The translations under genes were made by a program, and so were the position numbers. DNA of 64,000 nucleotides, taken from Rahnella sikkimica (GTDB lineage Bacteria; Pseudomonadota; Gammaproteobacteria; Enterobacterales; Enterobacteriaceae). The stretch spans positions 4,092,001 to 4,156,000 of the forward strand of contig NZ_CP019062.1 of assembly GCF_002951615.1 (NCBI RefSeq). Direction: 5' to 3'. The notes beneath the pieces were generated by a model. That model worked only from the letters and a program-made list of their open reading frames with translations. It was not told where the DNA came from and searched no databases. Positions 11,397-22,600 of this stretch are shown here, piece by piece; position 1 is the stretch's first letter; each line of letters opens with the position of its first letter.

Positions 11397-11881
11397 ACAG
11401 TTACCGGAGCCACGGACGCTGGATTATTTGGCTATCCTTCCTGATAGCGATGCTGCTGCAAGTGATGCCGTGGCCTGAGCAGCTCTATATGTTCAGACCT
11501 TCATGGCTGATGCTGATCCTGATTTATTGGGTGATGGCATTGCCGCATCGCGTCAACGTGGGTACCGGTTTCATCGTCGGCTTCATCATGGATTTGATCC
11601 TCGGTTCAACGCTGGGGATCCGGGCGCTGGCATTTGCGATTACCGCTTATCTGGTCGCTTTTAAATTCCAGTTATTCCGCAACCTGGCACTCTGGCAGCA
11701 AGCGCTGATTGTCATGGTGCTTTCGCTGGCCGTGGACGTCATGGTGTTCTGGGGCGAATTCCTGGTGGTGAATGTTTCATTCCGGCCGGAAGTCTTCTGG
11801 AGTAGTGTGGTTGATGGTGTTCTGTGGCCGTGGCTGTTCCTGCTGATGCGTAAAATTCGTCGTCAGTTTGCTGTGCAATGA
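11393..11881 (+). CDS. mreD: Rod shape-determining protein MreD
   Basis: 162 residues, about five to six transmembrane helices, the typical MreD size. It works with MreC in the elongasome to regulate PBP2/RodA. It overlaps mreC by 4 bp at the start and ends 7 bp before maf. The motif [17 protein letters not shown] (about 63-79) is the most conserved MreD stretch. No regulatory signal of its own is visible. Confidence 0.95.
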   Translation: MNSYRSHGRWIIWLSFLIAMLLQVMPWPEQLYMFRPSWLMLILIYWVMALPHRVNVGTGFIVGFIMDLILGSTLGIRALAFAITAYLVAFKFQLFRNLALWQQALIVMVLSLAVDVMVFWGEFLVVNVSFRPEVFWSSVVDGVLWPWLFLLMRKIRRQFAVQ

Positions 11882-11888
11882 GGATGTT

Positions 11889-12482
11889 ATGACCGCACTT
11901 TATCTCGCTTCCGGTTCACCGCGCCGCCGTGAATTACTGGCCATGCTCGACCTTCCTTTTGAGCGTCTGGTGACCGAAGTGGCAGAAGAGCGTCAGCCTG
12001 ACGAAGCCGCGCAGGATTACGTTTTGCGTCTCGCACAAGATAAGGCGAGAGCGGGCGTAGCGGTCGCCGCCGAAGACTTACCTGTACTGGGCGCGGATAC
12101 GATTGTGGTACTTGACGGTAAAGTGTTGGAAAAGCCGCATGACGAAGCGCAAGCCGCTGTTATGCTTAAGGCATTGTCCGGAAAGCAGCACCAGGTGATG
12201 ACCGCCATCGCCTTTGCGGACCGTCGGGAATGCCTCAGTACGCTGGTTGTGACCGATGTCACCTTCCGTTCACTATCCTCCGACGACATTGCACACTATA
12301 TTCTGAGCGGTGAGCCCATGGATAAAGCGGGCGCTTATGGTATTCAGGGAAAGGGCGGTTGTTTCGTCCGTGAAATTCGCGGCAGTTACTATGCAGTGGT
12401 GGGTCTTCCTTTAGTGGAAACCCAGGAACTGCTAAATGAATTTTCTGCCTTACGCGAGCTTAGGAGAAAGCATGACAGCTGA
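11889..12482 (+). CDS. maf: Maf-like nucleotide pyrophosphatase (dTTP/UTP pyrophosphatase)
   Basis: 197 residues. Family features are the N-terminal [14 protein letters not shown] (4-17), the [16 protein letters not shown] segment near 67-82, and the C-terminal KGGCFV...YYAVVGLP region. It hydrolyses dTTP, UTP and modified nucleotides to monophosphates. It belongs to the YhdE subgroup, which is encoded between mreD and rng as seen here. The ATG at 11889 was preferred over an upstream in-frame start inside mreD. The last 11 bp overlap rng. Confidence 0.93.
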   Translation: MTALYLASGSPRRRELLAMLDLPFERLVTEVAEERQPDEAAQDYVLRLAQDKARAGVAVAAEDLPVLGADTIVVLDGKVLEKPHDEAQAAVMLKALSGKQHQVMTAIAFADRRECLSTLVVTDVTFRSLSSDDIAHYILSGEPMDKAGAYGIQGKGGCFVREIRGSYYAVVGLPLVETQELLNEFSALRELRRKHDS

Positions 12483-13941
12483 ATTATTGGTCAATGTCAC
12501 CCCGTCTGAAACCCGCGTGGCCTACATTGACGGTGGCATTCTGCAGGAAATCCATATTGAGCGTGAGACCAAGCGCGGGATTGCCGGCAACATTTATAAA
12601 GGACGTATCAGCCGTGTATTGCCTGGGATGCAGGCAGCATTTGTGGATATCGGCCTTGAAAAAGCAGCATTTTTGCACGCTTCAGACATCATGCCGCACA
12701 CCGAATGTGTAGCGCGTGACGAGCAGAAAAATTTCCATGTGCGCGACATCGCAGAGCTGGTGCATCAGGGCCAGGATCTGATGGTTCAGGTGGTGAAAGA
12801 TCCCCTGGGCACCAAAGGCGCGCGCCTGACGACCGACATTACGTTGCCATCCCGTTATCTGGTGTTTATGCCGGGAGCCTCTCACGTCGGCGTATCGCAG
12901 CGCATCGAAAGCGAAGCAGAACGTGACCGCCTCAAGCGCATCGTCTCAGAATATTGTGACGAACACGGCGGCTATATTATTCGTACTGCAGCCGAAGGTG
13001 TGGGCGAAGAAGAGCTTAAGCAGGATGCCGCGTATTTAAAACGCCTGTGGACCAAAGTCATGGAACGCAAGCGTCGTAACAAAACCAAGTGCAAGCTGTA
13101 TGGCGAACTGGCGCTGGCGCACCGCGTGCTGCGTGATTTCGCCGGCGAAGCGCTGGACAGGATCCGCGTTGACTCCCGTCTCACGTATGAACTGCTGGTG
13201 GAGTTTACCAGCGAATACATGCCGGAGATGACCAGCAAGCTGGAGCATTACAGCGGCAAGCAGCCGATTTTCGACCTGTTCGATGTGGAAAATGAAATCC
13301 AGCGCGCGCTCGAGCGTAAGGTCGAGCTGAAATCCGGCGGCTATCTGATCATCGATCAGACCGAAGCCATGACCACCGTGGATATCAATACCGGTGCGTT
13401 TGTCGGCCATCGTAATCTGGAAGACACCATCTTCAACACCAACACCGAAGCGACGCAGGCCATTGCGCGACAGCTCCGGTTGCGCAATCTCGGTGGCATT
13501 ATCATCATCGACTTTATCGATATGTCGAATGAAGATCACCGGCGTCGCGTGTTGCACAGCCTCGAACAGGCATTATCCAAAGACCGCGTGAAAACCGGCA
13601 TTCACGGTTTCTCTGCACTCGGTCTGGTGGAAATGACCCGCAAGCGCACCCGCGAAAGCGTGGAGCATGTGCTGTGCAGCGATTGCCCGACCTGTCACGC
13701 GCGTGGCACTGTGAAAACGGTCGAAACGGTGTGCTATGAAATTCTGCGTGAAATCGTACGCGTGCATCATGCCTACGAGTCTGACCGTTTCCTGGTCTAC
13801 GCGTCTGCGGCTGTGGGTGAAGCGCTGAAAGGCGAAGAATCACATGCGCTGGCCGAAGTCGAAATCTTCGTCGGAAAACAGGTCAAAGTGCAGATTGAAC
13901 CGCTCTACAGTCAGGAGCAGTTCGACGTGGTGATGATGTGA
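12472..13941 (+). CDS. rng: Ribonuclease G
   Basis: 489 residues, identical in length to E. coli RNase G. It is an endoribonuclease that matures the 5' end of 16S rRNA and degrades some mRNAs such as adhE. The S1 RNA-binding domain occupies about 35-125. The catalytic DNase I-like region contains the metal-binding aspartates around DFIDM (about 344-348). The zinc-link cysteines [11 protein letters not shown] (about 402-412) hold the dimer. Unlike RNase E it lacks a long C-terminal scaffold, as expected. It starts inside the 3' end of maf (11-bp overlap). Confidence 0.97.
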   Translation: MTAELLVNVTPSETRVAYIDGGILQEIHIERETKRGIAGNIYKGRISRVLPGMQAAFVDIGLEKAAFLHASDIMPHTECVARDEQKNFHVRDIAELVHQGQDLMVQVVKDPLGTKGARLTTDITLPSRYLVFMPGASHVGVSQRIESEAERDRLKRIVSEYCDEHGGYIIRTAAEGVGEEELKQDAAYLKRLWTKVMERKRRNKTKCKLYGELALAHRVLRDFAGEALDRIRVDSRLTYELLVEFTSEYMPEMTSKLEHYSGKQPIFDLFDVENEIQRALERKVELKSGGYLIIDQTEAMTTVDINTGAFVGHRNLEDTIFNTNTEATQAIARQLRLRNLGGIIIIDFIDMSNEDHRRRVLHSLEQALSKDRVKTGIHGFSALGLVEMTRKRTRESVEHVLCSDCPTCHARGTVKTVETVCYEILREIVRVHHAYESDRFLVYASAAVGEALKGEESHALAEVEIFVGKQVKVQIEPLYSQEQFDVVMM

Positions 13942-14039
13942 TCTGATGGCTGCGAGCCAGCAACATCAGGAAGTTAAAGGTTTCCATTGCCGTCTCTACG
14001 GGTGAAAACCCGTATGGAATCGGAAACAAGGAGAGAAGT

Positions 14040-17000
14040 TTGAGGCGACTGCCCGGTATTTTATTAACGATCAGCGCAACCCTTGTCGTGATAGTGGCTT
14101 TGGTAATCAGTGGCTTGCGTCTGGCATTGCCTCAGCTCACCCGCTTTCAGACACAACTGGTTAGCAAAGTAGAATCCGTCACGGGCGTGCCTATTGAGTT
14201 GTCGCAAATCAGCGCCAGCTGGCAAACTTTTGGCCCGATCATGGAAATCCGTGGTCTGCATGTGACCCTGCCGGATTCTAACTGGCAGGTTCAGCGCATA
14301 ACGATGGCGCTCGACGTCTGGCAATCACTCCTGCATTTCCGCTGGCAGTTCCGCGATCTCACTTTCTATAATTTGCAGCTGGATCTCAACAGCACGCTGG
14401 GCGGCGATACCAATAAAGGTAATGGCGTTCAGGCAAACCGTATCAGCGACATCTTCCTCAGGCAGGTCGACCATTTCGATCTGCGCGACAGCCGCATTTC
14501 TTTTCTGACGCCTTCCGGCCCGCGCGCTGAATTTGATATCCCGCAACTGACCTGGCTGAACTCACATAACCGCCACCGCGCCGAAGGGCAACTGAGTTTA
14601 TCCAGTTTCAACGGACAACACGGTATTGTGCAGGTGCGTATGGATCTCAACGACACCAACGGTCTGCTCAATAACGGCAAAATTTATCTGCAAGCCGACG
14701 ATATTGATATGAAACCGTGGTTCAGCCGCTGGCTGCGCAGCAATACCGGTTTAGAAAGCGCCAATTTCAGCCTCGCGGCGTGGCTGACGGTGCGCAATGG
14801 CGATATTTATGCGGGCGATGCGCTGTTGAAAAATGGCTCGGCGACCTGGAAAACGGGCGCGGATGAACACCGTCTGGACGTTGATAACCTGACCCTGCAC
14901 GGCAACCGTCAGGGCAACGGCTGGCAGGTCGGTACACAGCAGCTGAATCTGAAAACCGACGGCGTAGAATGGCCAAAAGGGCGTCTTGAAGCGCTGTATC
15001 TGCCTGAAAATAATGATTTCCTCGGGCCCACGCAGGGCGAGGAATTGCGTATCCGCGGTGCAAATCTGCAACTTGAACGTTTAGGGCCCATTATTCCGAC
15101 GTTTTCCTTCCTGACACCGTCGCTGCTTGAGCGCTGGCAGGATTTGAAACCGGCCGGAAATGTCGATCGCCTCGCGCTGGATATCCCGCTTAAGCAGCCG
15201 GATCAGACGCGTTTTGATGCCAGCTGGAACGATGTCAGCTGGCAGCGCTGGGAGCTTCTGCCCGGTATCAATCATTTTAAAGGCAGCCTGAAAGGCAGTA
15301 TGTCGGGCGGGCAACTGACCGTTAATCTTCAGGACAGCTTGCTGCCCTATGGTGACATGTTCCGTGCGCCGCTCGACGTAAGCGCGGCAACAGGCACATT
15401 CAACTGGACCAACGGCAAAGACGGCTGGTCGCTGTCGGGTAAAGACGTGGATGTCAAAGCCAGTGCGCTATGGGCGAAAGGCGATTTCCGCTACAACCAG
15501 CCTGCCGAAGGCGAGCCGTGGCTGAACATTCTGGCCGGTATTCGTCTGTATGACGCGGGCCAGGCCTGGCGCTATTTCCCTGAACCGCTGATGGGCAAAC
15601 ATCTGGTGGATTACCTGAGCGGTGCGATTCAGGCCGGGCAGGTGGATAACGCGACGCTGACCTTTAACGGTAATCCGCATGATTTCCCGTTCAAAAACAA
15701 CGAAGGGCAGTTCCAGGTTTGGGTTCCGCTGCGCCATTCGACCTTCCAGTTCCAGCCTGAATGGCCTGCGCTGACCGATCTGGATATTGACCTCGACTTC
15801 CTGAATGACGGCCTGTTTATGAAAGCCGCGCACACCAAACTGGGCAATGTCGATGGCAACAACGTCGTGGCCAATATTCCGGATTATCTGAAAGAAAAAC
15901 TGTTCATCGATTCCGACCTGCGCGGGCAGGGTAAAGATATCGGCGATTACTTCATGGATACGCCGCTTCACGACACGCTCGGTTCTGCATTGCAGGAACT
16001 CCAGATTGGCGGCGAAGTGAATGGTCGCTTACATCTGGACATTCCGCTGGACGGGGAACTGGTGCGTGCATCCGGTGGCGTAACGCTTAATGACAACAGC
16101 CTGTTTATCAAACCGCTGGACAGCAAAATCAGCCATCTCAGCGGCCAGTTCAGCTACGACAACGGCAATCTTCAAAGCAATCAGTTAACCGGTAACTGGT
16201 TCGGGCAACCGATCAACGTGATGTTCAGCACGCAGGAACTGCCGGATGATTTCAAAGTGCAGATCGGTCTGGATGCCAACTGGCAACTGTCAAAAATACC
16301 GGGTATGCCGGCGGCGGCGGCCAGCAAAATTTCCGGTGGCACGCCGTGGAAAGGCAACGTCAACATCACGCTCCCGCACAAAGGCACGCCGACGTATACC
16401 GTAGACGTGAATGCCGACCTGAAAGATGTAAGCAGTCACTTACCTGATCCGCTGAGCAAAAAACCCGGCCATTCGATGCCGCTGGTGGTGAACGTCAAAG
16501 GGGATTTGCACAGCTTTACTCTGGAAGGTGTGCTGGCGGGTAAAAACCATTTCAACAGCCGCTGGTTGCTGGGCAAACAGCTGAAACTGGATCGCGCCTC
16601 GTGGCAGGAAAACACCAAAAAAACGCCGCCGTTGCCGGATGACAGCAGCCTGACGCTGCATCTGCCGCCGCTGGATGGTGAAAACTGGCTTGGCCTGTTA
16701 TCGCCGGAAAAAGCGACGCAAAGCGCCAGTACTAAACTGTCCGGATTCAGCTTCCCGCACCAGATTATCCTGACCACACCGGCGCTGACACTGGGTGGAC
16801 AGGTCTGGAATGACCTGACGATTCAGTCGGTTCAGAGCCATCAGGGCATGGAAGTGACTGCCAAAGGTAAAGAAATCGACGGCATGTTGAACATGAATGA
16901 CAACGGTCCGTGGCTGGCGAATCTGCATTATTTGTATTTCAACCCGCAGTGGACCGTAGACGACGTGGCCAGCAGCGGACAGCCGGGCGGGAACCCGTTT

Positions 17001-17867
17001 GCCACGAGCAAGATTTCTTTTGCGAACTGGCCTGCCTTACAGCTCCGGTGCGAAGAATGCTGGTTCCTCGGGCAGAACTTCCGCAAGGTGAATGCCGACC
17101 TGACGCCGCAGGGCAATTTGCTGATGTTGCGTAACGGCCTGATTGATACCGGCGTGGCGAAACTGGACGTGCAGGGCGACTGGAAGCAGGACGAACAGGG
17201 CGAAAATACCGGCCTGAAAGGGAAGCTGTCGGGCAAAAATATCGAACAGGCGATGTCCTTCTTTGGCGTGACCACGCCGCTCAAAGATGCGCCGTTTAAT
17301 GTGAACTTCGATCTCCACTGGAAATCGGTGCCGTGGAAGCCGGATATCAGCACGCTGAACGGCACGCTGAAAAACGAGCTGGGCAAAGGCGAAATCGCTG
17401 ATATCGGAGGCGGTCGCGCCGGGCAGTTGCTTCGTCTGGTGAGCTTCGACGCGCTGCTGCGCAAACTGCGTCTGGATTTCAGCGACACCTTTGGTCAGGG
17501 CTTCTACTTTGATTCCATCAAGTCCACCGCGTGGATTAAAGATGGCACGCTGCACACCGACGATCTGCTGGTTGACGGGCTGGCGGCGGATATCGCCATT
17601 ACCGGTAAAGTGAATTTCGTGAACCAGCAGCTGGATTTAGAAGCGGTGATTGCGCCGGAAATTTCCGCCACCGTCGGCGTGGCAACGGCGTTTGTGATTA
17701 ACCCGGTGGTCGGCGTGGCGGTCTTCGCAGCCAGTAAAGTGCTGGCACCGCTGTGGAATAAAATCTCGCTGATCCGCTACCAGATTAGCGGCACGATTGC
17801 TGAACCGCATATCAATGAAATTTTGCGTAAACCCGCTGTACCGCCAAAAGAGGCCACCGCGCAGTAA
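14040..17867 (+). CDS. yhdP: Large AsmA-like envelope protein YhdP (lipid transport)
   Basis: 1275 residues. One N-terminal transmembrane helix (about 5-27) anchors a very long periplasmic part, ending in the DUF3971 and AsmA-2 regions typical of YhdP. YhdP, TamB and YdbH are bridge-like proteins that move phospholipids from inner to outer membrane. The C-terminal block SATVGVATAFVINPVVGVAVFAASKVL is close to E. coli. The start is TTG (14040-14042), giving MRRLPGILLTIS as in the family, with GGAGAG 4-9 nt upstream; no ATG fits. A short GAAA-loop hairpin (13997-14014) lies in the leader. It follows rng and precedes tldD, as in E. coli. Confidence 0.94.
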   Translation: MRRLPGILLTISATLVVIVALVISGLRLALPQLTRFQTQLVSKVESVTGVPIELSQISASWQTFGPIMEIRGLHVTLPDSNWQVQRITMALDVWQSLLHFRWQFRDLTFYNLQLDLNSTLGGDTNKGNGVQANRISDIFLRQVDHFDLRDSRISFLTPSGPRAEFDIPQLTWLNSHNRHRAEGQLSLSSFNGQHGIVQVRMDLNDTNGLLNNGKIYLQADDIDMKPWFSRWLRSNTGLESANFSLAAWLTVRNGDIYAGDALLKNGSATWKTGADEHRLDVDNLTLHGNRQGNGWQVGTQQLNLKTDGVEWPKGRLEALYLPENNDFLGPTQGEELRIRGANLQLERLGPIIPTFSFLTPSLLERWQDLKPAGNVDRLALDIPLKQPDQTRFDASWNDVSWQRWELLPGINHFKGSLKGSMSGGQLTVNLQDSLLPYGDMFRAPLDVSAATGTFNWTNGKDGWSLSGKDVDVKASALWAKGDFRYNQPAEGEPWLNILAGIRLYDAGQAWRYFPEPLMGKHLVDYLSGAIQAGQVDNATLTFNGNPHDFPFKNNEGQFQVWVPLRHSTFQFQPEWPALTDLDIDLDFLNDGLFMKAAHTKLGNVDGNNVVANIPDYLKEKLFIDSDLRGQGKDIGDYFMDTPLHDTLGSALQELQIGGEVNGRLHLDIPLDGELVRASGGVTLNDNSLFIKPLDSKISHLSGQFSYDNGNLQSNQLTGNWFGQPINVMFSTQELPDDFKVQIGLDANWQLSKIPGMPAAAASKISGGTPWKGNVNITLPHKGTPTYTVDVNADLKDVSSHLPDPLSKKPGHSMPLVVNVKGDLHSFTLEGVLAGKNHFNSRWLLGKQLKLDRASWQENTKKTPPLPDDSSLTLHLPPLDGENWLGLLSPEKATQSASTKLSGFSFPHQIILTTPALTLGGQVWNDLTIQSVQSHQGMEVTAKGKEIDGMLNMNDNGPWLANLHYLYFNPQWTVDDVASSGQPGGNPFATSKISFANWPALQLRCEECWFLGQNFRKVNADLTPQGNLLMLRNGLIDTGVAKLDVQGDWKQDEQGENTGLKGKLSGKNIEQAMSFFGVTTPLKDAPFNVNFDLHWKSVPWKPDISTLNGTLKNELGKGEIADIGGGRAGQLLRLVSFDALLRKLRLDFSDTFGQGFYFDSIKSTAWIKDGTLHTDDLLVDGLAADIAITGKVNFVNQQLDLEAVIAPEISATVGVATAFVINPVVGVAVFAASKVLAPLWNKISLIRYQISGTIAEPHINEILRKPAVPPKEATAQ

Positions 17868-18006
17868 CGTTTCCGTGACGGCGCAGGAAAGCGCGTTCGG
17901 GCTGTGTTAGGCTGTTAATAACCTTGTAACAATGGATTGTCCGGCAGGCTGGCTGATTATCTCAGTGACAGCGCTGCCGGATTGTCGTCTAAAAGAGAGT
18001 GAATCT

Positions 18007-19452
18007 ATGAGTCTGGCCTTAGTCAGTGAGCAGTTACTAACTGCCAATAATCTGAGTCATCAGGATCTGTTTTCCGTTTTGGGCCAGTTGTCAGAACGTC
18101 GCCTCGATTATGCCGATCTCTTTTTCCAGTCCAGCTTCCACGAAGCCTGGGTAATCGAAGACAGCATCATCAAAGACGGTTCTTACAATATCGATCAGGG
18201 TGTTGGCGTTCGTGCGGTAAGTGGTGAAAAAACCGGTTTTGCCTATGCCGACCAGATCACGCTGAACGCGCTGAATCAAAGCGCGACGGCGGCGCGGAGT
18301 ATCGTCCGCGAGCAGGGAAATGGCAAAGCGCATACGCTGGGCGAAATCGCTTACAAATCCCTGTATACGCCATTGGATCCGCTGCAAAGCCTGCCGCGTG
18401 AAGCGAAAATTGAGCTTCTGCACCGCGTCGATAAAATTGCCCGCGCTGCCGATAAACGCGTTCAGGAAGTCAGCGCCAGCATTACCGGCGTTTATGAAAC
18501 CGTGCTGGTTGCCGCCACCGATGGCACGCTGGCGGCAGATATTCGTCCGCTGGTGCGCTTGTCTGTCAGCGTGCTGGTCGAGCAGGACGGTCGTCGCGAG
18601 CGTGGCTCAAGCGGCGGCGGTGGCCGTGTCGGTTATGATTATTTCCTCGAAACCGTCAACGGTGAAGTCCGCGCAGAAGCCTTCGCCCGTGACGCCGTGC
18701 GTATGGCGTTGCTGAACCTGACCGCCGTTGCGGCACCGGCGGGCGGTATGCCGGTCGTGCTCGGCGCGGGCTGGCCGGGCGTGCTGTTGCACGAAGCGGT
18801 CGGGCATGGCCTCGAAGGTGACTTCAATCGTCGCGGAACGTCAGTCTTCAGCGGCCAGATGGGTAAACTCGTGGCGTCTGAGCTGTGTACCGTTGTTGAT
18901 GACGGCACAATGCCAGGCCTGCGCGGATCGCTTGCCATCGACGATGAAGGCGTGCCGGGGCAATACAACGTGCTGATCGAAAACGGCGTGCTCAAAGGTT
19001 ACATGCAGGACAAACTGAACGCGCGTCTGATGGGCGTTGCACCAACCGGTAATGGCCGTCGCGAATCCTATGCGCACCTGCCAATGCCGCGCATGACCAA
19101 TACCTACATGCTGGCCGGGAAATCGACCCCGGAAGATATTATCAGCAGCGTGGAATACGGTTTGTATGCACCGAATTTCGGCGGCGGTCAGGTCGACATC
19201 ACCTCAGGAAAGTTCGTGTTTTCAACGTCGGAAGCCTATCTGATTGAAAAAGGCCGCATCACCAAACCGGTAAAAGGCGCAACGCTGATTGGTTCCGGCA
19301 TCGAAGCGATGCAGCAGATTTCCATGGTCGGCAACGATCTGGCACTCGATAAAGGCGTGGGTGTGTGCGGCAAAGAAGGCCAGAGCCTTCCGGTCGGCGT
19401 CGGTCAGCCAACCCTGAAACTGGACAATCTGACGGTGGGCGGTACGGCGTAA
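18007..19452 (+). CDS. tldD: Metalloprotease TldD
   Basis: 481 residues, the catalytic subunit of the TldD-TldE protease that processes peptides such as microcin B17 precursor and degrades the CcdA antitoxin. The zinc motif HEAVGH (262-267) followed by GLEGD marks the active site. The partner subunit TldE is encoded about 12.5 kb further on (31998-33344). The ATG at 18007 (MSLALVSEQ), after AAAAGAGAG, is the family start; an upstream in-frame ATG at 17932 gives an unrelated extension. A clear terminator follows at 19486-19515. Confidence 0.96.
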   Translation: MSLALVSEQLLTANNLSHQDLFSVLGQLSERRLDYADLFFQSSFHEAWVIEDSIIKDGSYNIDQGVGVRAVSGEKTGFAYADQITLNALNQSATAARSIVREQGNGKAHTLGEIAYKSLYTPLDPLQSLPREAKIELLHRVDKIARAADKRVQEVSASITGVYETVLVAATDGTLAADIRPLVRLSVSVLVEQDGRRERGSSGGGGRVGYDYFLETVNGEVRAEAFARDAVRMALLNLTAVAAPAGGMPVVLGAGWPGVLLHEAVGHGLEGDFNRRGTSVFSGQMGKLVASELCTVVDDGTMPGLRGSLAIDDEGVPGQYNVLIENGVLKGYMQDKLNARLMGVAPTGNGRRESYAHLPMPRMTNTYMLAGKSTPEDIISSVEYGLYAPNFGGGQVDITSGKFVFSTSEAYLIEKGRITKPVKGATLIGSGIEAMQQISMVGNDLALDKGVGVCGKEGQSLPVGVGQPTLKLDNLTVGGTA

Positions 19453-19485
19453 TATTCCCCCATTAATCGTTTTTTCTTATTACCC

Positions 19486-19515
19486 ATCCCCGGCCTAAGC
19501 GTCGGGGATTTTTTA
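19486..19515 (+). terminator. Terminator of tldD
   Basis: Stem ATCCCCG / CGGGGAT with a 10-nt loop, followed by seven T. It closes the csrD-to-tldD side and separates it from the Rhs gene. Confidence 0.85.
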
Positions 19516-19602
19516 TCTGCTCCCCTTCACTTTTTCTGCTTTCCTCATACCTGTGAACCTCCTCACAACGCACATCCTCTTTAAAGTCTAGCCTCTCGCA
19601 TC

Positions 19603-19666
19603 TGATTGATTTGTTTGTATTTACACCCTGAATAAAACGATAAATACCTCGCCTTCAAATCAATCA
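19603..19666. promoter_or_regulatory. 11-bp inverted repeats bracketing a candidate rhs promoter
   Basis: TGATTGATTTG (19603-19613) and CAAATCAATCA (19656-19666) are exact inverted copies 42 bp apart. Between them lies a possible promoter, TTTACA (about 19620) and TAAATA (about 19641), with a short 15-bp spacer. The right copy ends 34 bp before the Rhs start codon. They could be operator half-sites for a looping repressor or remnants of an insertion. Confidence 0.35.
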
Positions 19667-19699
19667 TTCCACGGACGCCTGACCTAAAAGGATTTACTC

Positions 19700-22600
19700 A
19701 TGACCGGATTTCCCGCTGCCCGTCAGGGCGATAATACCGCCATCGGCGGCCCGATTGTTCAGGGTTCTCTGGGCGTGATGATTGGCGCACCGACCGGCGT
19801 AGCCTGCTCGGTTTGCCCCGGCGGTGTGGTGGTAGGCAACCCCGTTAACCCGTCTCTGGGTGCGAAAGTTCAGCCCGGCGAGACCGACATCGCACTGCCC
19901 GCTTCTTTGCCTTTTGTCCTTTCTCGCAGCTACAGCAGTTATAAAACCGGCACGCCCGCGCCTATCGGGATGTTCGGCCCCGGCTGGGCTGCGGCGGCAG
20001 ATATCCGCCTGCAAATCCGCGCCGATGAACTCATCCTTAACGACAATTCGGGGCGGAGCATTCATTTTCATCACCTGCCGCCGGGGCAAATTGTGTTCAG
20101 CCACAGCGAAAATCTCTGGCTGGCACGCGGCGGTGCGGATAAGCAAAACGAGGCTCATCCGCTCAGCAAGCTCTGGCAGGCGCTGCCGGAGGAACTGCGC
20201 AACAGCCCGCATTACTATTTTGTCGCCAATGACGCTACAGGCCCGTGGTGGATTTTAGGCTGCGTGCAGTTGCCCGAAACTGCGGAAGACGTATTGCCGC
20301 GCCCGCTGCCGTCTTCACGTGTGCTTTTTGGTTTGTGCGACCGCTTTGGTCATCAGCTTAATTATCATCGCGATGCCGAAGGTGAATTCGCCGGGCAGAT
20401 TACCGGCGTCACCGACAGCTGCGGGCGGCGTTTTCGCCTTGAATTGATGATGCTACCGGACTTCAAACGCGCGCCGGATAACGGCTGGGGCGAAGATGGC
20501 GGCGTGCGGCTTTCCGCCGTCTGGCTGACGAAAAATTTAGCCTTTCCGGATTTGCCGACAAACCCGCTGGTGCGCTACGGCTACACGCCACGCGGCGAGC
20601 TGAAAACTGTGTATGACCGCGCGGGCGAAGTGGTTCGCGAGTTTGACTGGCATCAGGAACTGAGCGGCACCGGTCTGATGATTGCCCACCGCTACGCCGG
20701 ACGCCCTGCCACACATTACGTGTACGACGCGTCCGGAAAAGTCATTTCACAGGTCAATCCCGGCGGCCTGAGTTATCAGTTTGAATACAGCAAAAACCAG
20801 ACCCGCGTCACCGACAGCCTTGGACGCTTACGCGTCTATCACTTCGAAGGCGAGCAGGGTCTGCGCCGCGTGGTCAGACTCGAACAGGCCGACGGCAGCT
20901 GCACGCAAAGCGCGTTCAACAACCGCGGCCAGCTGATATCCCAGACCGATGTCTCGGGACGCACCACCGAATTTCATATCAACCCGGCCAATGGCACGCT
21001 GGGCGCGATTTTGCATCCGGGCGGCGAAAAGCGCAGCCAGTTCTACTACAACAAACAAGGGCAACTGGTTTGCAGCACCGCGCCGGACGGGCGCCGCGTG
21101 AGCAGGGAATATGATGTGCAGGGGCGTCTGACCGCTGACACCGACGCCCTGCGCCAGACCCGACGCTACAACTATGCAGATGATAAAAGCGCTTTGCCTT
21201 ACGCCACCGAAGACGCGGCGGGCGGGCATCAGACGCTGGAATGGAATCAATGTGGTTTGCTGGAAAGTTTTACTGACTGCTCCGGTTTCAAAACAGTTTA
21301 CCGTTACAACCGGGACGGTCAGCCGGTCGAAATCCAGCACGAAGAAGGAATGAAAACCCGCTTTGCATACGATGCGCGCGGGCGTCGGATTTCGCGTGAG
21401 GACAGCGCCGGACTTGTCACCCGCTGGGAATATAACGCGGCGGGCGACGCCATCACCGTCACCCGACCGGACGGCAGCCAGAGTACACAAACGTATGATG
21501 AGCGCGGTAATCCAACCGCACAAACCGAAGGCGGGCTCACGCGACAAACCGAATTCGACAGCGCGGGCAGGCTGATGCGCCTGGTCAACGAGAACGGCGC
21601 TGACACGAAATTCAGCTACGACGTCATGGACCGGCTGACACAGGAGGTCGGCTTTGACGGGCGCGTGCAGAGTTATCAGTACAACGCCGCCGGGCAGCTA
21701 ATCCGCAGCGACGATGCCGGGCTGATGACGCACTGGCACTACGATGACGAAGGCCAGCTTATCCGCCAGCAGCGCCCCGAAACGAACGACGGTCCGGACG
21801 ACGTGCTGTGGCAGTATGACGCCGCCGGGCGCGTCACCGAAACCGCCCACCGCAGCGAGACCCATCTGGTCAGCGTGCGGTTCCAGTACGACGCCAACGA
21901 TAATCTTAACGGTGAACGGCAGATTATCCGCAACGCGCACGGCGACCTGCTCTGGCAGCACACCGCGGTGCGCGGCTTCGACGTGCGCGGCTTTGAATCC
22001 GCCGTCCGCTACGACGGCCTGCCGGAAATCCGCTGGCAAACTTACGGCCCCGGCCATCTTCTGGGCGTAAAACTCGGCGATGACGTGCTGCTGGAACTCA
22101 CCCGCGACAGGCTGCACCGCGAAACTACGCGCCGGTTCAGCGACGGCTGGCAGAGTGAGAATGTCTATTCGCTCACCGGACAACTCGCCGCGCAGCACAC
22201 GCCGGACGTCGGCCACCCGAACCTGAAACGTCATTACCACTACAACGCCGCCGGTCAGATGACGCAGATGACCACCGGCCTCGGCGACCACCATTACGCT
22301 TATACGCCGGCAGGACGACTGAACAGCGTCAGTTCGCCGGACGGCTTTCTCGCGACCTTCACCGACGCCGCCGGTAACCGCAACTGTACGCACCCCGACC
22401 TGAATACGCCGCTGGCCGACACGCTGCCGGTCTGGTATCACAACCGCATCCAGCGCGACGAAAGGTACATTTATGAACACGACAAATTCGGCAATCTGAC
22501 GGAAAAGCGCCCGTACCGCACGGGCTGGCGGGAAGCGCCGCGCGGGGCCATCAGCCATTTTGCCTACGACCAGGCGCACCGGCTGACGCGTCTGAAAATG

